A stretch of DNA of 64,000 nucleotides. Source: Acidimicrobiales bacterium. GTDB lineage: Bacteria > Actinomycetota > Acidimicrobiia > Acidimicrobiales > Iamiaceae. Shown here in pieces: positions 7,435 through 16,180 of the stretch. Position numbers and translations under genes: made by a program. The stretch is from assembly GCA_035547835.1 (NCBI GenBank), contig DASZTW010000017.1:62001-126000 (forward strand), read 5' to 3'. Below the pieces are notes generated by a model. The model searched no databases. It saw only the letters and a list, made by a program, of their open reading frames with translations, and was not told the DNA's origin. Every line of letters starts with the position of its first letter. The first letter of the stretch is position 1.

Positions 7435-9457
7435 CGAGCGCCGCCTCCTCGGGAGTGGCGATGGCCCCTTCGGTGCCGCCGTCGCCGAGCGCAGGCTCGC
7501 CGTGGGGACCGTGGTGGGGCACGTCGGGATCGTCTGCCGGTTCGAGCGCCCAGCCGAAGGCGGCGATGAAGATCACCACACCGCCGAGCGCGGCGAGGCC
7601 GAGTTGGAAGATGATCCCGTAGCCGAGGATCATCACGCCGATCGCCAACACGATCGGCCAGTACGACGGCGCCGGTAGATGCACGTCGGTGGCGGTGCCG
7701 GGGTCGCAGATCTCATCGGCGTTGGCCACGCGCACCAGCCGGCCTTCGGCGTCCTCGCGGTACTTGCGGTACCAGAACTCGTCGAGCCGGGTGATGACGG
7801 GGATCTCGTCGAAGTTGTGGACCGGCGGCGGGTTCGGGAGCATCCACTCGGGGCTGCGGGCATCCCACGGGTCGAGGCCGGCGAAGCGCTGGTACTTGTG
7901 CGCCTTGTGGTGCGACACGATCACGTTGCCGAGGAACACCGCCACACCGATGGCGATCACGAAAGCACCGATGGTGGACACCAGGTTCCAGCTCCAGTCG
8001 ATGCCCGCGAAGTGCCACTCGCCGAGGTAGCCGGCCTTGTACGTGTAGACGCGGCGGGGCATGCCTTGGAGGCCGAGGATGTGCTGCGGGCCGAACGTGA
8101 GGTTGAACCCGATGAAGGTCAGCCAGAAGTTGGCCTTCCCCCAACCTTCGTGGAGCTTGTAGCCGAACGCCTTGGGCCACCAGAAGAAGAAAGCACCCAT
8201 GAAAGCGAGGAACGCACCGCCGAACAGCACGTAGTGGAAGTGGGCCACGATGTAGTACGTGTCGTGCTGCTGCGTGTCGGCCGGCGACGTGGCGTGCGTG
8301 ACGCCCGAAAGGCCACCGATGGTGAACATGGTGACCATGCCGGCGGCGTAGAGCATCGGCGTGGTGAAGCGGATCTTGCCCCGCCACATGGTGGCCATCC
8401 AGTTGAAGATCTTCACGCCGGTGGGCACCGCGATGAGCATCGACGACACCGAGAACGCTGCCACCGACAGCGGGCCGATGCCCGACGTGAACATGTGGTG
8501 CGCCCACACGCCCCAGCCCATGAAGCCGATGGCGATGCTGGACACCACCATGACCGGGTAACCGAACAGCGGCTTGCGGCTGAACACCGGGATCAGCTCG
8601 GAGACCACGCCGAAGGCCGGCATGATCATGATGTAGACCTCCGGATGTCCGAAGATCCAGAACAAGTGCTCCCACAGCAACGGGTCGGCGCCGTGGGCAG
8701 CGTCGAAGAAGTGGGCACCGAAGCGGCGGTCGAACAGCAGCAGGAACTGCGCGGCGGTCAGCACCGGGATCGCAAACAGCAACATGACCTGACCCACGAG
8801 GGCCAGCCAGGTGAAGATCGGCATCTTCATGAGGGTCATGCCCGGTGCCCGCATGTTGACGATCGTCACGATGATGTTGATCGCACCGGTGACCGAACCG
8901 ATACCGGTGATGATCAGACCGACGGTCCAGAAGTCGATCCCGTGGGTGGTCGTGAACGGCAATGAGCTGTTCGGTGCGTAGTTGTACCAACCGTTGTTCG
9001 GGGCACCACCGAGGATCCAGCTCGAGTTGAGCAGCACACCACCGGCGAGGAACACCCAGAAGCCGAAGGCGTTGAGCCGCGGGAACGCGACGTCGCGGGC
9101 GCCGACCTGCAACGGCACGAGGTAGTTGGCCAGCGCGGTACCGATCGGCATGACGACCAGGAAGATCATGGTCGTGCCGTGCATCGTGAAGACCTGGTTG
9201 TACAAGTCGGCCGACAGGACCTTGCCTTGGGGCACGGCGAGCTGCAGGCGGATCAGCAGGGCCTCGATGCCGCCGACCAGCAAGAAGAACAGCGCGACCG
9301 CGCCGTACATCTTGCCGATCTTCTTGTGGTCGATCGTGGTGACCCAGCTCCGCCAGCCTTCGGTGGCCCGCGGGCGGGCGAACGCGCCGAACGGTCGGGC
9401 GACTTGGCCGTTGCCCTCCTGCAGTGCCAGTGGGCGAGAGGGCTCGATGATGGTCAT
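7427..9457 (-). CDS. ctaD: Cytochrome c oxidase subunit I (catalytic)
   Basis: Catalytic subunit that reduces O2 to water and pumps protons. Every expected ligand is present: low-spin heme His93 (TMHG) and His408, heme a3 His406 (AHFHYV), CuB His271, His320 and His321 (GHPEVY, WAHHMF), and the cross-linked Tyr275. D-channel Asp122 (GARDVAFPRLN), Glu273 and K-channel Lys349 (TGVKIFNW) are also intact. At 676 aa it is longer than the usual 550-580 because of a C-terminal extension with two further hydrophobic helices near 600-640. It starts with ATG 11 nt after ctaC. Confidence 0.97.
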   Translation of the reverse strand: MTIIEPSRPLALQEGNGQVARPFGAFARPRATEGWRSWVTTIDHKKIGKMYGAVALFFLLVGGIEALLIRLQLAVPQGKVLSADLYNQVFTMHGTTMIFLVVMPIGTALANYLVPLQVGARDVAFPRLNAFGFWVFLAGGVLLNSSWILGGAPNNGWYNYAPNSSLPFTTTHGIDFWTVGLIITGIGSVTGAINIIVTIVNMRAPGMTLMKMPIFTWLALVGQVMLLFAIPVLTAAQFLLLFDRRFGAHFFDAAHGADPLLWEHLFWIFGHPEVYIMIMPAFGVVSELIPVFSRKPLFGYPVMVVSSIAIGFMGWGVWAHHMFTSGIGPLSVAAFSVSSMLIAVPTGVKIFNWMATMWRGKIRFTTPMLYAAGMVTMFTIGGLSGVTHATSPADTQQHDTYYIVAHFHYVLFGGAFLAFMGAFFFWWPKAFGYKLHEGWGKANFWLTFIGFNLTFGPQHILGLQGMPRRVYTYKAGYLGEWHFAGIDWSWNLVSTIGAFVIAIGVAVFLGNVIVSHHKAHKYQRFAGLDPWDARSPEWMLPNPPPVHNFDEIPVITRLDEFWYRKYREDAEGRLVRVANADEICDPGTATDVHLPAPSYWPIVLAIGVMILGYGIIFQLGLAALGGVVIFIAAFGWALEPADDPDVPHHGPHGEPALGDGGTEGAIATPEEAALVD

Positions 9458-9468
9458 ACGCGCTCCCG

Positions 9469-10662
9469 CTACTTCAGGGTCTCGAGGTAGGCGACCAGAT
9501 TGTCGAGGTCACCCGGGGTGATGTTGGTGAACGCAGGCATGCCTTGCCGGTTGGCGGGATCCATCGGCAGCTGACCCGGTGCGTCGTGGATCCACGCGCG
9601 CAGGTCCGCTTCGTTCACACACGACGGGATGTCGTAGAGGATGCCCTGCGCCTTGCACTTGGCGGTGGGCTTGCGCAGGTCGAACTCGCCGCTCGCGAAC
9701 GTGGTGCGGCTCATCAGGTGCGTGAGGTTCGGTGCCTCGCCCGACAGCAGCGCCTTCTTGACGTCGGCCGAGGTCGGTTGCTTGACGCCCTTGGACTCGA
9801 GGACGTGGCAGCCGGTGCAGAAGTTGTTGAACACCTCTTGGCCGGCGACCGCCTTGGGGCTGGTGGGGGTGGCGGCCGGTTGCTGCTGGTTGCGTAGCCA
9901 GTCCTGGAAGTCGCCGTTGGACAGAGCCACCACTTTGAAGCGCATGTTGGCGTGCGACAGGCCGCAGAACACCGTGCACTCACCCGTGTACTCACCCGGG
10001 TTGTCGGCTTCGACCGCGAAGTCGGTGGGATGGTTGGGCACGACGTCGCGCTTGCCGTTCAGGCGCGGGACCCACCAGCCGTGCAGCACGTCGCGCGAGG
10101 TCATGCGCAAGGCCACCTTCTGGCCCGCCGGGATGACCAACTCGGTCGAGGTGACGATGTCGTCGTACTTGCCGTCGTGGTTGAGGTCGTAGCGGTACTC
10201 CCACCACCACTGTTGGCCGACGACCTCGACGTGCAGCGCGTTCTTGCCGGGGTGCTTCGCCAAGTTGAGCACGGTGACCACCGTGAACACGCCGACGACC
10301 GCCAAGATCACCGCGGGGAGGACGGTCCAGCCGAGCTCCATCCGGAAGTTGCCGTGGATCTGCGGCGGCATGTGCGTGTCGTCGAGCCAGTCCTCGTCGT
10401 TGTTCACCCGGTAGCGCGCCGCGAAGTACAGCACGCCGCCCACCACGATCACGAGGATCACGCCGGCGATGATGAACACCGGCCAGATCAGGTTCCAGAT
10501 CTGGTGGGCGTAGTAGCCCCTGGGCTTCAACGAGTCATTGGGCGCGTTGCGGGCGCAACCGCCCAGCACGAGCGAGGCGCCGACCAGTACGACGGTCAGC
10601 GAACGCAACCGGCTGGTGCGGCGACGGGGCATCGATCCTCCTCGGCGGGCGGGACGCTTCAT
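9469..10662 (-). CDS. ctaC: Cytochrome c oxidase subunit II fused to cytochrome c (caa3 type)
   Basis: Electron-entry subunit of the oxidase. An N-terminal lipoprotein signal (lipobox LVLGGC, Cys near 36) is followed by two transmembrane helices and the cupredoxin domain with the CuA site GECTVFCGLSHANM. The last 110 residues are a covalently fused cytochrome c with the heme motif CTGCH and a probable distal Met in QGMPAFTN, which defines a caa3-type enzyme that accepts electrons without a soluble cytochrome c. The ATG overlaps the stop of the upstream membrane-protein gene. An internal ATG ten codons on is an alternative start. Confidence 0.96.
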   Translation of the reverse strand: MKRPARRGGSMPRRRTSRLRSLTVVLVGASLVLGGCARNAPNDSLKPRGYYAHQIWNLIWPVFIIAGVILVIVVGGVLYFAARYRVNNDEDWLDDTHMPPQIHGNFRMELGWTVLPAVILAVVGVFTVVTVLNLAKHPGKNALHVEVVGQQWWWEYRYDLNHDGKYDDIVTSTELVIPAGQKVALRMTSRDVLHGWWVPRLNGKRDVVPNHPTDFAVEADNPGEYTGECTVFCGLSHANMRFKVVALSNGDFQDWLRNQQQPAATPTSPKAVAGQEVFNNFCTGCHVLESKGVKQPTSADVKKALLSGEAPNLTHLMSRTTFASGEFDLRKPTAKCKAQGILYDIPSCVNEADLRAWIHDAPGQLPMDPANRQGMPAFTNITPGDLDNLVAYLETLK

Positions 10663-11546
10663 GAGCTCACCCGCACCACGATGGTGGCCTGCTCGCCCAT
10701 CGGCGCCAGGCCCTGGCTGGTCGCGCCACCGCTCGGGATGACGAAGGGCTGGAAGTGCTCGCCCTTGTGCTTCGACTCGACGGCGTGCTCACCCCGGGCG
10801 AGCCCGACGATGCCGCCGGCGAGGACGAGCAGCGCACCGGCCGCGAGCAGCCCGCCGACGAGCGTGCGGGCAACCTCGGGCCGGGCGTTGAGCACGACAG
10901 CGATGATCAGCACCGTGGCCGGCACCGCCGCGAAGATCACGGTCGCCACGTGCTCGTTCGACGACAGCAGCAACCGCGACACCGCGGTGACGAAGAAAGC
11001 GATGCCCACCAGCGCGAACAGCGGCAGTTCGAGGGGGTTGAGGATCCGGTGGCGCAGGGTGCGGTTCACGGCGGCGTCGCCGGTGGTGCGCTCGGACCAG
11101 GCTCGCACCGCCCACTCCAGGGCGGCGAGACCCACGATCACCCAACCGAACACGAACACTTTGCCGTCGCCGATGAGGCCGAGGATCACGATGGCGAACC
11201 CGAACGCGAGCACTGCGGGCCACCAGTTGGCGGTGGTCGGTGCGTTCGCCGCCGGGGCCGCTTCTTCCGGCGCGTCGGGCCCGGCCGCGAGCTCGGCGAG
11301 CGCCTTGGGGTCGGCGTCGCGGACCGCGCTGGCGACCACGCCCAGCACGGCGGACCCGGCCGCCAGGCCGACGAGGACGCCGTAACCGATGTGATCGCCG
11401 ACGCCGCCCTTGTAGCCGAACGTGACGGCGCCGAGGAACGAGTTCAGGCTGATCGGATCGCCGTACGTGGACATCCCGTAGACCACCGCCGCGAGGAGCG
11501 CGAACGCGGTGATCCCGAAGAAGTACTTGGCGCCGGTGGTGACCAT
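10659..11546 (-). CDS. Unrecognised multi-spanning membrane protein of the oxidase operon
   Basis: I do not recognise the family. The 295 residues contain about seven hydrophobic helices (roughly 8-26, 52-72, 108-126, 128-148, 173-192, 200-220 and 225-245), an Ala/Pro/Glu-rich loop near 85-105 and a polar C-terminal tail of about 45 residues with several His. No CxxCH or other clear cofactor motif is seen. It lies between the subunit III-like gene (13 nt before it) and ctaC (4-nt overlap), so it is almost certainly cotranscribed and probably a partner of the divergent subunit I/III pair. It could replace a subunit II-like anchor, but no CuA site is present. Confidence 0.8.
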   Translation of the reverse strand: MVTTGAKYFFGITAFALLAAVVYGMSTYGDPISLNSFLGAVTFGYKGGVGDHIGYGVLVGLAAGSAVLGVVASAVRDADPKALAELAAGPDAPEEAAPAANAPTTANWWPAVLAFGFAIVILGLIGDGKVFVFGWVIVGLAALEWAVRAWSERTTGDAAVNRTLRHRILNPLELPLFALVGIAFFVTAVSRLLLSSNEHVATVIFAAVPATVLIIAVVLNARPEVARTLVGGLLAAGALLVLAGGIVGLARGEHAVESKHKGEHFQPFVIPSGGATSQGLAPMGEQATIVVRVSS

Positions 11547-11559
11547 GTCCGAGGGATCC

Positions 11560-12159
11560 CTACTTCGTCACGTAGATCGAGTACCAGAGCACGGCGAAGA
11601 TGGCCACGAGCACGTCCCAGTACAGGATCATCGCCGACATGAGCTCGCCGTCGTTGCGCACGTTGGCGTCGCCGAGGGTGCGGAGCCCGATGATCAACAG
11701 GAACAAGATGCCGAGGCCGATGAGGGCGACGTGCGCCCCCGTGACCGTGTACAGCATGAGGCCAGGCGTCTTGTCGACGCCGAGGTGCGAGTTCGACCAG
11801 ATGTAGGTGCTGGCGTTGATGAACGCCACGCCGAGCAGGCAGGTGACCCCGATCGACACCCAGGTGTTGACGCGGTCGTTGGCCCGCACGGCCTGCCCCG
11901 CCCAGTGCACCAGCGGCACCGACAGCAACAGGGTGAACAGCGCCATGTTCGCGGGGGTCAGCGGGATCGATCCGGCAGGGAACCAGTCGCCTTTGGCGTG
12001 CGCCCGCGCCGACACGTACATGCCGATGAGGGCACCGAACGCCACGACGATCCCGGCGACCGCCAGCGCGGCGCCGATCAGCACCACACGAGGTCGGGCG
12101 GCGGGCGCAGCAGGAACGTCGATGACCGGGACGTCGCCAGCCAGCGTGGACGCAGCCAT
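11560..12159 (-). CDS. Divergent heme-copper oxidase subunit III-like protein
   Basis: A 199-aa membrane protein with about five helices that aligns with the last half of subunit III: TGAHVALIGLGIL corresponds to TGFHGIHVTIGI of the canonical subunit encoded downstream, and YWDVLVAIFAVLWY to YWHFVDIVWIVIF. The conserved His of the last motif is lost. The start codon overlaps the stop of the subunit I-like gene by one base (TGATG), a sign of coupled translation and equimolar assembly. It presumably pairs with the divergent subunit I. The role is unknown. Confidence 0.75.
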   Translation of the reverse strand: MAASTLAGDVPVIDVPAAPAARPRVVLIGAALAVAGIVVAFGALIGMYVSARAHAKGDWFPAGSIPLTPANMALFTLLLSVPLVHWAGQAVRANDRVNTWVSIGVTCLLGVAFINASTYIWSNSHLGVDKTPGLMLYTVTGAHVALIGLGILFLLIIGLRTLGDANVRNDGELMSAMILYWDVLVAIFAVLWYSIYVTK

Positions 12160-13781
12160 CAGCGGGCCTCCTCCTGCTCGGACGTCGACCCCGTGGCCTC
12201 ACGGCGGTCGAGCAAGGGCGCCTCGGACGTCACGTAGGGCACCTCCGCGAAGTTGCCGGGCTCGGGCGGCGACGTCGTGAGCCACTCGAGCGTGTGCCCG
12301 TCCCACGGGTCGCTCGGGGCCTCGCCACCGCCGGGCCGCAGGGCAGGCAGGAGGTTGACGACGCCGAGGACGACCCCGAGCAGGGCGACCGCGCCGCCGG
12401 CGGCAGCCACGTAGTTCCACCCCACCATGCCGGTGGCGCCGGACTGCACCTGGTTGCCGAACCCGCCGTTGACCATCTCGGCGACGCCGTAGACGAACCC
12501 ACCGGCGAGCACCAAGAACCCGGCGCCCGCCCCGGCGAGATCGTTCACGGGCTTGCCGATGATCTTCGTGGACCAAAAGTGCAGCGCGCCGATCGCCGCG
12601 GCGACCCCGGCGAGAAGGATCAACAAGAAGTGGCCGGAGTCGAACAGCGTGCCTTGGACCTTGGCGGGGGGCACCGAGCGCACCGCGCCGGCGATCGTGG
12701 CGACCACCAGCAACACCACGCCCGCCGTGGCGAACATGAACGCGGCGCCGACCTGCGGCTTGCCCACCTTGGCCCCACGGCGGAACAGGTCGCCCGACAG
12801 CGCGAGAAGGGCGAGCACGGGAAGGGGCGCCAGGAACGCCATCACGATGAACACGAGCGAGTGCGTCGTCCGGCCGACCGAGGTGACGAGGAAGGCGCCG
12901 AACCCGAGCACCGCGAAGGCCCCGATGTTGATGAGCGCGCCTTGGTACTCGAGCAGCTTGCTGTCGTAACGGGCCCGGGCCGTGACCGGCAAGACGTCGC
13001 CGAAGAACCCCAGCGCCGGCGCAGCGATCGCGTACAGCTCGGGCTGGCGGACCGCCCACAGCGTCTTGAAGTACAGGCTGCCGGTGGCGACGTCGCCCAC
13101 CATGACGCCGCCATGGCGGAAGTCGACGTAGTACACGAGCAGCGAGGCCAGCAGGACCGGCAAGGTCAGCAGCCAGATCACCGAGGCGGCGAGGAAGCCC
13201 CACGTGAACAGCGGGACGCGGTCGAGGGTCATGCCCGGCGCGCGGAGCGCGAAGACGGTGGTGATGACGCAGCCGGCGGCCAGCAGCAGCGCGATGAGGA
13301 CCAGCCCGAGGGCCAGGAACCACAGCTCGATGCCCTTGTTGCGGTCGCCTGCGAGACCGCCGTTGGCAGCGATGCTGGCGATCATCAGGGCACCGCCGAG
13401 CATGTACATGCCGTACGCCGCCGTGGCGGCGCGGGGGAAGGCGATCGTCCGGGCCCCGATCTGCAGGGGCACCACCACCAGCGCGATCCCGAGGAACAAG
13501 GGCAGCAGCCCCAGGAACACGCCCACGTACTCGTGCGTGGTGAACAGCTGCGTGAACGCCTTGGCGTTGGTGAGGAACAGGTGGTGGTCGCCGTGGTCCT
13601 CGAGCCGATCGACGGCGAGCAGCTCGGTGGCGGCCACCGCCGCCACGAGGAACACCAACGAGGTGATGATGAACAGCCGCCCGATCACCTTGTGGTCGCC
13701 CACGCCGAGCACTCCGAGGCCCGACGGGCGGCCCGCGGTCACGTCAGCAGGAACCTCAGTTCTGGTCTCGGTCAGCGCCAT
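12159..13781 (-). CDS. Divergent cytochrome oxidase subunit I-like protein lacking the CuB site
   Basis: A 540-aa, roughly 12-14-helix homologue of oxidase subunit I. Homology is clear in VPLQIGARTIAFPR (about 104-117), RAPGMTLDRVPLFTW (180-194) and the tail DPWDGHTLEW. By hand alignment with the canonical subunit of this operon, low-spin heme ligands are kept (His83 in FTTHEYVG, His384 in DSGHF). CuB ligands are gone: GHPEVY becomes RQPELY (Gln246), and the HH pair becomes VT near 299-300. The heme a3 His becomes Ser382, and the D-channel Asp becomes Thr112. It may therefore be an electron-transfer or structural relative rather than an oxidase. It is first of a coupled trio between ctaB and ctaC. 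Confidence 0.85.
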   Translation of the reverse strand: MALTETRTEVPADVTAGRPSGLGVLGVGDHKVIGRLFIITSLVFLVAAVAATELLAVDRLEDHGDHHLFLTNAKAFTQLFTTHEYVGVFLGLLPLFLGIALVVVPLQIGARTIAFPRAATAAYGMYMLGGALMIASIAANGGLAGDRNKGIELWFLALGLVLIALLLAAGCVITTVFALRAPGMTLDRVPLFTWGFLAASVIWLLTLPVLLASLLVYYVDFRHGGVMVGDVATGSLYFKTLWAVRQPELYAIAAPALGFFGDVLPVTARARYDSKLLEYQGALINIGAFAVLGFGAFLVTSVGRTTHSLVFIVMAFLAPLPVLALLALSGDLFRRGAKVGKPQVGAAFMFATAGVVLLVVATIAGAVRSVPPAKVQGTLFDSGHFLLILLAGVAAAIGALHFWSTKIIGKPVNDLAGAGAGFLVLAGGFVYGVAEMVNGGFGNQVQSGATGMVGWNYVAAAGGAVALLGVVLGVVNLLPALRPGGGEAPSDPWDGHTLEWLTTSPPEPGNFAEVPYVTSEAPLLDRREATGSTSEQEEAR

Positions 13782-13889
13782 GCAGACAGGGTCCTCGAGG
13801 ATGCGAGATGGACGGCTCGGGACATTACACAGACCCCCTCGACCGGCGACAACCGACGATCCCGCCCACGGTCCACAACGTAGGCCACG

Positions 13890-14792
13890 TCAGTGGCCCA
13901 ACCGGATGAACTGGTCGACGGCCATGGCGCCGAACAGGAGCGTGACGTAGGTGATGGAGTAGCTGAACAGACGCATCGCCACCTTCGGGGTGGGTGTCCG
14001 GTACAGCCGCACGGCCAGCCAGGCGAACAGCGCACCGAGCAGCACGGCCGACACCAGATACACCGAACCCATGTCCGCGACCGGTGCGAACACCAACGTC
14101 AGCGCCCACAGCGCAACGGTGTACGCGAGGATCTCGAGGGCCACCGTGCGCATCGGCTTCACCGACGGGAGCATCGGCACGTCGGCCGCCCGGTAGTCGT
14201 CGCGGTACTTGATGGCGAGAGCCCAAAAGTGCGGCGGTGTCCAGATGAAGATCACGGCGAAGAGCACCGCAGGGGCCCAACCGAGGGTGCCGGTGACCGA
14301 CGACCAACCGATGAGCACGGGCACGGCGCCGGCCGCCCCACCGATCACGATGTTCTGGCTCGACGTGCGCTTCAGCCACAACGTGTACACGCCGACGTAG
14401 AACGAACAGGCCGCCACCGCCAGCACCGCGCTCAACAAGTTGACCGTGCCCCACAGCCACACGAAAGCGACGATCTCGATCGTGACCGCGAACGTGAGCG
14501 CTGCCCGCGGGCTCATCACCCCGGTGACCAGCGGGCGGTTCTTGGTGCGGTTCATCACCGCGTCGATGTCGCGGTCGACGTACATGTTCATGGCGTTGGC
14601 GCCGCCGGCGGCCAGCGTGCCGCCGATCACGGTGGCCACGATCACCCACAGCCCGGGCCAACCCCGGGCCGCGACGATCTGCGTCGGCACGGTCGTCACG
14701 AGGAGGAGCTCGATGATGCGCGGCTTGGTGAGCGCGACGTAGCCGCCCACCCGGGTCCGGAGTGAAGGCCGCCGCGTCAACACGAGGCTCAC
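13890..14792 (-). CDS. ctaB: Protoheme IX farnesyltransferase (heme O synthase)
   Basis: Membrane prenyltransferase that adds a farnesyl group to heme B, giving heme O for the aa3 oxidase. The UbiA-family aspartate motifs are both visible: NAMNMYVDRDIDAVMNRT and YRDDYRAADVPMLP. About nine helices. The most N-terminal candidate is a GTG at 14858, but codons before 14792 look non-coding for this family; I place the start at the GTG giving VSLVLTRRPSL, just ahead of the conserved YVALTKPRIIELLLVT. No candidate has a convincing Shine-Dalgarno site. It heads the oxidase operon and diverges from ctaA. Confidence 0.88.
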   Translation of the reverse strand: MSLVLTRRPSLRTRVGGYVALTKPRIIELLLVTTVPTQIVAARGWPGLWVIVATVIGGTLAAGGANAMNMYVDRDIDAVMNRTKNRPLVTGVMSPRAALTFAVTIEIVAFVWLWGTVNLLSAVLAVAACSFYVGVYTLWLKRTSSQNIVIGGAAGAVPVLIGWSSVTGTLGWAPAVLFAVIFIWTPPHFWALAIKYRDDYRAADVPMLPSVKPMRTVALEILAYTVALWALTLVFAPVADMGSVYLVSAVLLGALFAWLAVRLYRTPTPKVAMRLFSYSITYVTLLFGAMAVDQFIRLGH

Positions 14793-14919
14793 GTTAGGAC
14801 CGAACCGCGCGGCTGGGCCAAAGGGGCCACTCCGCCACGGCCGAGTGGCCTGGCGCACCCCGACTCGCGTCCGGTGCGGCGAATGGGCCGAGGTGGGTCG
14901 GGCGCCTTACCATCGGCTC

Positions 14920-15918
14920 GTGGCTCTGCTGCGGCGGCTGGCCGCGTCCCGCCTCTCCCCCGATGCGTACCGCCGGATCACGTTCGGCGCGGTGGTGCTG
15001 CTCGTGCTGATCGTCGTCACGGGCGGCGCCGTCCGTCTGACCGGCTCGGGGTTGGGCTGCACCGACTGGCCAACCTGTGAGAACAACCGGATCATCGCCC
15101 CCGGCCACTTCCATGCGTGGATGGAGTTCGGCAACCGCCTGGTGACCGGCGGGGTGGCGATCGCCGTCATCATCGCCGTGCTCGGCGCGCTGGTGCGGGT
15201 GCCTCGCCGCCGCGACCTGTTGTGGCTGGCGGTCGGCGAAGTGGTCGGTGTCATCGGCCAGATCGTGTTGGGCGGGCTCGTCGTGCTGTTCCACCTGTGG
15301 CCTCCACTGGTCATGAGCCACTTCGTGATCTCGCAGCTTCTCGTGCTCGACGCCCTGGTGCTCCACCACCGAGCCGGGCGGCCCGACGGCTTCGTGACCC
15401 GCCCCGACGTCGACCACCGCATGATCTTGCTCGGCCGGTTGCTCGTCGGGTTGGCGGCCCTGGCCATGTTCACCGGCACGATCGTGACCGGTGCCGGACC
15501 GCACTCCGGCAGCAACGGCAACGACCTCGTCAAACGCCTGCCGTTGGACATCTCGTCGGTCGCCCGGCTGCACGGGGTGATCGACATGACCTTCGTGGTG
15601 TCGGTGTTGGCGTTCGTGGTGCTCGCGCATCGCACCGGTGCTGCCGAGCGCGTCTACCAACGAGCCGAGCTGGTGCTGGCCGTCGGGATCCTGCAAGCCG
15701 GCATCGGCTACACGCAGTACTTCACGGGTGTTCCCGAACTGCTCGTCGGGCTGCACATCCTCGGCGCGACGGTGCTGTGGATCACGGTCCTGTGGCTGCA
15801 TCTCGGCCTGTTCACCTATCCGAGCGACCAGTTGACCGAACGCGTCCCGGGTCCGGCAGACTCGCGGGGTGGACGCGCCGACCATCACCGCACCGGAGCG
15901 GACTTGGTCACCCAGTGA
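14920..15918 (+). CDS. ctaA: Heme A synthase (COX15/CtaA family)
   Basis: Oxidises heme O to heme A, the next step after CtaB, in the membrane. About eight helices in two four-helix repeats; the heme-ligand histidines occur in [26 protein letters not shown] and [11 protein letters not shown]. The Cys pair [10 protein letters not shown] near residue 45 is the regulatory or heme-delivery cysteine pair of this class. I chose the GTG beginning [11 protein letters not shown] because the preceding in-frame codons overlap the divergent promoter region. The gene end overlaps the start of clpS by 50 nt in another frame. Confidence 0.9.
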   Translation: MALLRRLAASRLSPDAYRRITFGAVVLLVLIVVTGGAVRLTGSGLGCTDWPTCENNRIIAPGHFHAWMEFGNRLVTGGVAIAVIIAVLGALVRVPRRRDLLWLAVGEVVGVIGQIVLGGLVVLFHLWPPLVMSHFVISQLLVLDALVLHHRAGRPDGFVTRPDVDHRMILLGRLLVGLAALAMFTGTIVTGAGPHSGSNGNDLVKRLPLDISSVARLHGVIDMTFVVSVLAFVVLAHRTGAAERVYQRAELVLAVGILQAGIGYTQYFTGVPELLVGLHILGATVLWITVLWLHLGLFTYPSDQLTERVPGPADSRGGRADHHRTGADLVTQ

Positions 15919-16171
15919 CGAGGACGTCGTCGAACCCGATCTGCCGTGGATCGTGCTGGTCTGGAACGACCCCATCAACTTGATGACGTACGTGACGTGG
16001 GTCTTCCAGAAGCTGTTCGGCTACTCGAAGCACAAGGCGGAGCAACTGATGATGGACGTCCACACCAAAGGCAAGGCGGTGGTGTCGCAAGGCCCGCGTG
16101 AGAAAGCCGAGCTCGACGTCTTCCGGCTCCACGAGCACGGCCTCTGGGCCACCATGCAGCAGGACAAGTAG
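15869..16171 (+). CDS. clpS: ATP-dependent Clp protease adaptor ClpS
   Basis: Adaptor that delivers N-degron proteins to ClpAP or ClpCP. The ClpS core is clear: [20 protein letters not shown], then the helix with [17 protein letters not shown], whose Asn-Asp and Met residues line the N-degron pocket. At 100 aa it has the standard size. The GTG start lies inside the 3' end of ctaA. The next gene, a DUF2017 protein, is the usual actinobacterial neighbour of clpS. Confidence 0.93.
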   Translation: MDAPTITAPERTWSPSDEDVVEPDLPWIVLVWNDPINLMTYVTWVFQKLFGYSKHKAEQLMMDVHTKGKAVVSQGPREKAELDVFRLHEHGLWATMQQDK

Positions 16172-16180
16172 CGGGCGACC

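Noticed and set aside
12159-13781. Nitric oxide reductase as an identity for the subunit I-like gene
   Set aside because: NOR subunits keep the histidines of the binuclear site and have FeB-linked glutamates; here those histidines are missing.
12294-13883. 529-codon frame on the plus strand opposite the subunit I-like gene
   Set aside because: Asp/Gln/Arg/His-rich translation with no hydrophobic or domain pattern; it mirrors codon bias of the membrane-protein gene on the other strand.
14793-14919. Riboswitch or leader RNA between ctaB and ctaA
   Set aside because: I could find no conserved motif or convincing long-range pairing in the 127 bp.
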